NCBI RefSeq assembly: GCF_030812415.1
Contig: NZ_JAUSST010000001.1
Span: 186,001-250,000, forward strand
Source of the DNA: Paenibacillus harenae
GTDB lineage: Bacteria > Bacillota > Bacilli > Paenibacillales > Paenibacillaceae
Reading direction: 5' to 3'
DNA length: 64,000 bases
This document shows, in pieces, positions 61,405 to 64,000 of this stretch. The notes under the pieces were generated by a model. The model saw only the letters and a program-made list of their open reading frames with translations. It did not search any database and was not told the DNA's origin. The position numbers were made by a program, and so were the translations under genes. Numbering within the stretch: position 1 is the stretch's first letter; every line of letters begins with the position of its first letter.

Positions 61405-61429
61405 AATTACAGGATTAAAACCTGTAATT
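61405..61429. promoter_or_regulatory. Inverted repeat beside the cre site
   Basis: AATTACAGG and CCTGTAATT form a perfect 9-bp repeat around ATTAAAA, two bases from the cre site. It may be an operator for the local regulator or a hairpin; neither is shown. Confidence 0.5.
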
Positions 61430-61502
61430 TTTTGAACTGCCCGCTGCGGGACGCAGACGACTGCCGACGTCCTCTAGCAGGAACAAAATCACCGCATAAT
61501 TT

Positions 61503-61546
61503 CCTAAACAACAACAATGCCGCTTCAAGGGCACCCTCGAAACGGC
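61503..61546 (-). terminator. Candidate terminator after the response regulator
   Basis: On the minus strand, GCCGTTTC pairs with GAAGCGGC (one G-U pair), followed by ATTGTTGTTGTTT, about 90 bases past the stop at 61637. It would separate the regulator operon from the transporter operon. Confidence 0.6.
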
Positions 61547-61636
61547 ACAAGCGAAAACGGCTGTTGCACGCCCGGACCGTTAGCTGCATGTTCATGGAGT
61601 TCGGATCTGGGCCGTTCATTTGAATTTAAAGAAAAA

Positions 61637-63178
61637 CTAGCTCTTAAACTTCTTGCGGAAGTCGCTTGGCGACATCTTGTGAAGCAGGCGGAACACGTTC
61701 GTAAAATAATTCGGGTCATCGTAGCCGACGGAGGCTGCGACGGAGGACACCTTCATATCCGTATTCATCAGCAGCAGCACGGCCTTTTGCATGCGAATAT
61801 TGGTTAAATAAGCGCTGTAATTGTCGCCGGTCACCTTCTTGAACAATTTACTGTAATACGTCTGGCTGACTTTAAACATCTCGGCCATTTCCGTTAATGT
61901 GCAGGATTCCATGTAATGCTTGTCAAGGTAATCGAGAGAACGGTTAATGATGCTCTCGTTGTTGCGAAGCCTCCATCCTTCGAATCCCGCAACGAATTTC
62001 CCCGCTTCGACCCGGGCCCACTCTGCTGCGTCATGCTCCGATTGCAAGCTCTGCAGCAGCTCGATCTGCTCGGCAAAGCCCGGTGTCTCAGCGTTCTGCC
62101 CCAGCTGTTGCTTCGCTAAGCTATTCAATGCAAAGGCTAGAGCCAGTGCCTCCATCTTGGCATCCTCGGGCGGAAGCTCGCCTATTCTAGAAACAAGCTT
62201 GCTTATTTGGTCATCCAGCTTATCCGGCTGCCCGAGAAGTATGCTTCCTGTAAGCTGCATTTGAAGCTCCTTCACGCGATGCCTGCTGGCTGTCCCGCCG
62301 GACAAAAATGCAGGTTCCGAACCTTTGCGTTTCGTGGCCGAGGGTTCTTTCAAAATGAACGATTCATACAGTGAAGGCGGATCGTTCAAGCTTGTTACCG
62401 GAGGGGTCAAGCTTACCGTTAGAACGATGCCGAGATAGGCTTGCACCGCATCCTTCATGAAACGGCCGAGCGTATTCGCCTTCTTGCCATCCTCTACAAT
62501 GAAACAAAACCGGTCGAATTCGAGGGCAATGAACTGTCCGGATAGTTGATGCCGCTGCATCAGCTCCGTCAATATATTGAACAAGGCGAATTGCAGCAGA
62601 CCCAAATCGCTCGGCCCATAATGCTTATTCACGGGAAAATAATCCTTCACTGCGATTAACACCAGCCTTTTCCCGATCACCCAAGGCCTCATCCGATGCT
62701 CCTCCCCCCGAGTACCGGGAAGCCGGAGAAGCAGCGCCCGCAGCAGCGCCTCCTCTTTCATGCGAAGATCCGCTTCCCGCTCCTCCCTTTGACGCAAATC
62801 GGACTCCAGACGCTCATGGGCTTTATGCAGTACCTCCATCAGCGTTCGGTCATTGCAGGGCTTCAGCAGAAAATCGATGACACCGAAGCGGATGGCCATC
62901 TGCGCATATTTAAAGTCATCATATCCGGTCAAAATGATAACGCTTGTTCCCGCATGCCTGTTATAAATGTGCTCCGCCAGCTCAATGCCTTCCATTCCCG
63001 GCATTCGAATATCCGTCAGCACCAGGTTCGGCCGTAACGCTTCAATCAGCTCAAGCGCCTCATGTCCGTTCTCAGCCTCTCCAACCACCGTCCAGCCTAA
63101 GGAATGATCCTCAATCATCTTGCGGAGCCCTTTTCTGAATAACGCTTGATCCTCTACAAGCAGCAGTTTTCCGTTCAT
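61637..63178 (-). CDS. AraC-family response regulator (YesN type)
   Basis: The 513-residue protein has a receiver domain (VEDQALFRKGL, phospho-Asp in LVLTDIRMPGMEG, LLKPCNDR), a long middle region and a C-terminal AraC motif (TLTEMAEMFKVSQTYYSKLFKKV and YDDPNYFTNVFRLLHKMSPS). Its ATG overlaps the kinase stop by four bases, so it is coupled to that kinase. It should activate the transporter and hydrolase genes that follow (inference from position). Confidence 0.94.
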   Translation of the reverse strand: MNGKLLLVEDQALFRKGLRKMIEDHSLGWTVVGEAENGHEALELIEALRPNLVLTDIRMPGMEGIELAEHIYNRHAGTSVIILTGYDDFKYAQMAIRFGVIDFLLKPCNDRTLMEVLHKAHERLESDLRQREEREADLRMKEEALLRALLLRLPGTRGEEHRMRPWVIGKRLVLIAVKDYFPVNKHYGPSDLGLLQFALFNILTELMQRHQLSGQFIALEFDRFCFIVEDGKKANTLGRFMKDAVQAYLGIVLTVSLTPPVTSLNDPPSLYESFILKEPSATKRKGSEPAFLSGGTASRHRVKELQMQLTGSILLGQPDKLDDQISKLVSRIGELPPEDAKMEALALAFALNSLAKQQLGQNAETPGFAEQIELLQSLQSEHDAAEWARVEAGKFVAGFEGWRLRNNESIINRSLDYLDKHYMESCTLTEMAEMFKVSQTYYSKLFKKVTGDNYSAYLTNIRMQKAVLLLMNTDMKVSSVAASVGYDDPNYFTNVFRLLHKMSPSDFRKKFKS

Positions 63179-64000
63179 TGCGATTCATCACCTCTCAGGG
63201 GCAAATATAAATGCACCGTTGTTCCTTGATCGGGGCTGCTTGCAATCTCCAACCGATATGGAAGCCCGTATACCAAATTAATGCGGCGCAAGACGCTTTG
63301 TACGCCAAGAGAATCCCGTTCCCCTGTAAAGTCGGGAGCGCAAATTCCTTCTACCTGCTCCTTGCTCATGCCGCAGCCGTTATCCTCAATTTCGATTTTC
63401 AAAAACTCGTCGATCCGGTAAGCCCGAATCTCCAGCACCTTGGATGAAGTCAGCTCCTTGAAGGCATGGACGAACGCATTCTCCACTAGCGGTTGAAGCA
63501 GCAGACGTTGAATTTCACAGTCGTATACATCCTCATCCGCGCGAATGCGGGCATCGAAACTATTTTCCAGAAAGGCCGCTTGTATACGCAAATAGTTTTC
63601 AACCTGCTCCAGTTCCTCGCGAAGCGTTGTTCTTTTTTTAACCCGTTCCAAGGAATACTTGAGCAGCTTCGACAATGAAAACACCAGATTGGCGGAATCC
63701 GGATCGTTCTGTAAGTACAGCTTCCAATAGAGTCCGTTCAAGGTGTTATACAGAAAATGAGGGTTTAACTGCGCCTGCAGCGCCTTCAGCTCCGCTTCCC
63801 TTTCGCTGATCTGGCTCACGTATACCTTTTGAATCATGTCTTGGACGCTGGATGCCATGGCGTTAAAGCTTTCTCCCAAAAAACCAAGCTCATCGTTTGT
63901 GCGGGACCGGATCCGAATTTCGAATTTCCCTTCCCTCATCATGTGCATCGCCCGTACCAGTTCCTTAAGAGGCGACAGCAAACGGCCGCTCAATAAAACA
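63175..64000 (-). CDS. Sensor histidine kinase (YesM type; partial, N-terminus outside window)
   Basis: The open frame continues past the right edge; only the C-terminal part of about 275 residues is present. It starts in a HAMP-like linker (SPLKELVRAMHMMREGKFEIR) and has the phospho-His in LQAQLNPHFLYNTLNGL, the N-box QPLVENAFVH and the G-boxes DNGCGM and SLGVQSVLRR. The sensor domain and its membrane helices lie outside. It is the partner of the overlapping response regulator. Confidence 0.93.
   Translation of the reverse strand, partial: VLLSGRLLSPLKELVRAMHMMREGKFEIRIRSRTNDELGFLGESFNAMASSVQDMIQKVYVSQISEREAELKALQAQLNPHFLYNTLNGLYWKLYLQNDPDSANLVFSLSKLLKYSLERVKKRTTLREELEQVENYLRIQAAFLENSFDARIRADEDVYDCEIQRLLLQPLVENAFVHAFKELTSSKVLEIRAYRIDEFLKIEIEDNGCGMSKEQVEGICAPDFTGERDSLGVQSVLRRINLVYGLPYRLEIASSPDQGTTVHLYLPLRGDESQ

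Overview
The window looks like chromosome from an endospore-forming Gram-positive bacterium of the Paenibacillus/Cohnella type. The evidence is a Firmicutes gene complement (spoVK, cotE, a YneA-like gene and ynzC beside lexA, glnRA with hflX and ynbB, hfq next to miaA), strong AGGAGG-type ribosome binding sites, frequent TTG and GTG starts, and two large sugar-ABC/AraC-type two-component modules. It also encodes a cobalamin-dependent MetH. This is inference from gene content; no rRNA or other species marker is present. I saw no rRNA, tRNA, CRISPR array, insertion sequence or prophage.

Layout. 1-5512 (all minus): two-component system, lipoprotein sugar-binding protein and the start of a permease gene (carbohydrate uptake module I). 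5595-12413 (minus): FtsJ/RlmM-like methyltransferase, small receiver-like protein, Fpg-family glycosylase lacking the catalytic proline, HAD phosphatase, and the mrfB-mrfA (yprB-yprA) DNA repair pair. 12614-13533 (plus): ArsR-type repressor and SdpI-like membrane protein with palindromic operators. 13650-22877: RNase Z, MetH, acireductone dioxygenase, HAD hydrolase, a membrane protein, aldo/keto reductase, then the SOS locus (ynzC, yneA-like, lexA) with five candidate LexA boxes between yneA and lexA. 23020-29858 (minus): spoVK-hflX-ynbB-glnR-glnA in the order known from Bacillus, preceded by DUF402 and YdcF-family genes. 30093-42939 (minus): cyclophilin lipoprotein, class A penicillin-binding protein, hfq, miaA, RsmJ-like methyltransferase, mutL, mutS, a GC-rich amidoligase-like gene, and cotE. 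43104-46828 (minus): aromatic acid exporter-like protein and an NMT1/SsuABC-type ABC transporter. 47013-53188: M32 carboxypeptidase, HesB-like protein, beta-carbonic anhydrase, DUF309 protein, two small uncharacterised proteins, and a repeat-bearing GH18 protein. 53419-64000 (minus): carbohydrate module II, made of histidine kinase (partial), AraC response regulator, two permeases, binding lipoprotein, and a very large secreted agarase/GH50-like enzyme with carbohydrate-binding and Ig-like modules, with a consensus-matching CcpA (cre) site upstream of the permeases.

How the genes work together. Both sugar modules pair an extracytoplasmic-sensing kinase and AraC-type regulator with a CUT1-type ABC importer. 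Module II also has its own depolymerase, so it reads as a sense-degrade-import unit for a polysaccharide. DNA maintenance is heavily represented: MutS/MutL, MrfA/MrfB, LexA and its cell-division inhibitor, and an Fpg paralogue. RNA processing and modification genes (RNase Z, MiaA, RsmJ-like, RlmM-like, Hfq) are interleaved.

Most of the window is conserved housekeeping sequence. The parts most worth a second look are the evenly spaced SOS-box array, the Fpg paralogue without its nucleophile, the amidoligase gene between cotE and mutS, the sdpRI-like pair with no toxin, the intergenic repeat near 40.4-40.6 kb, and the polysaccharide module at the right end.
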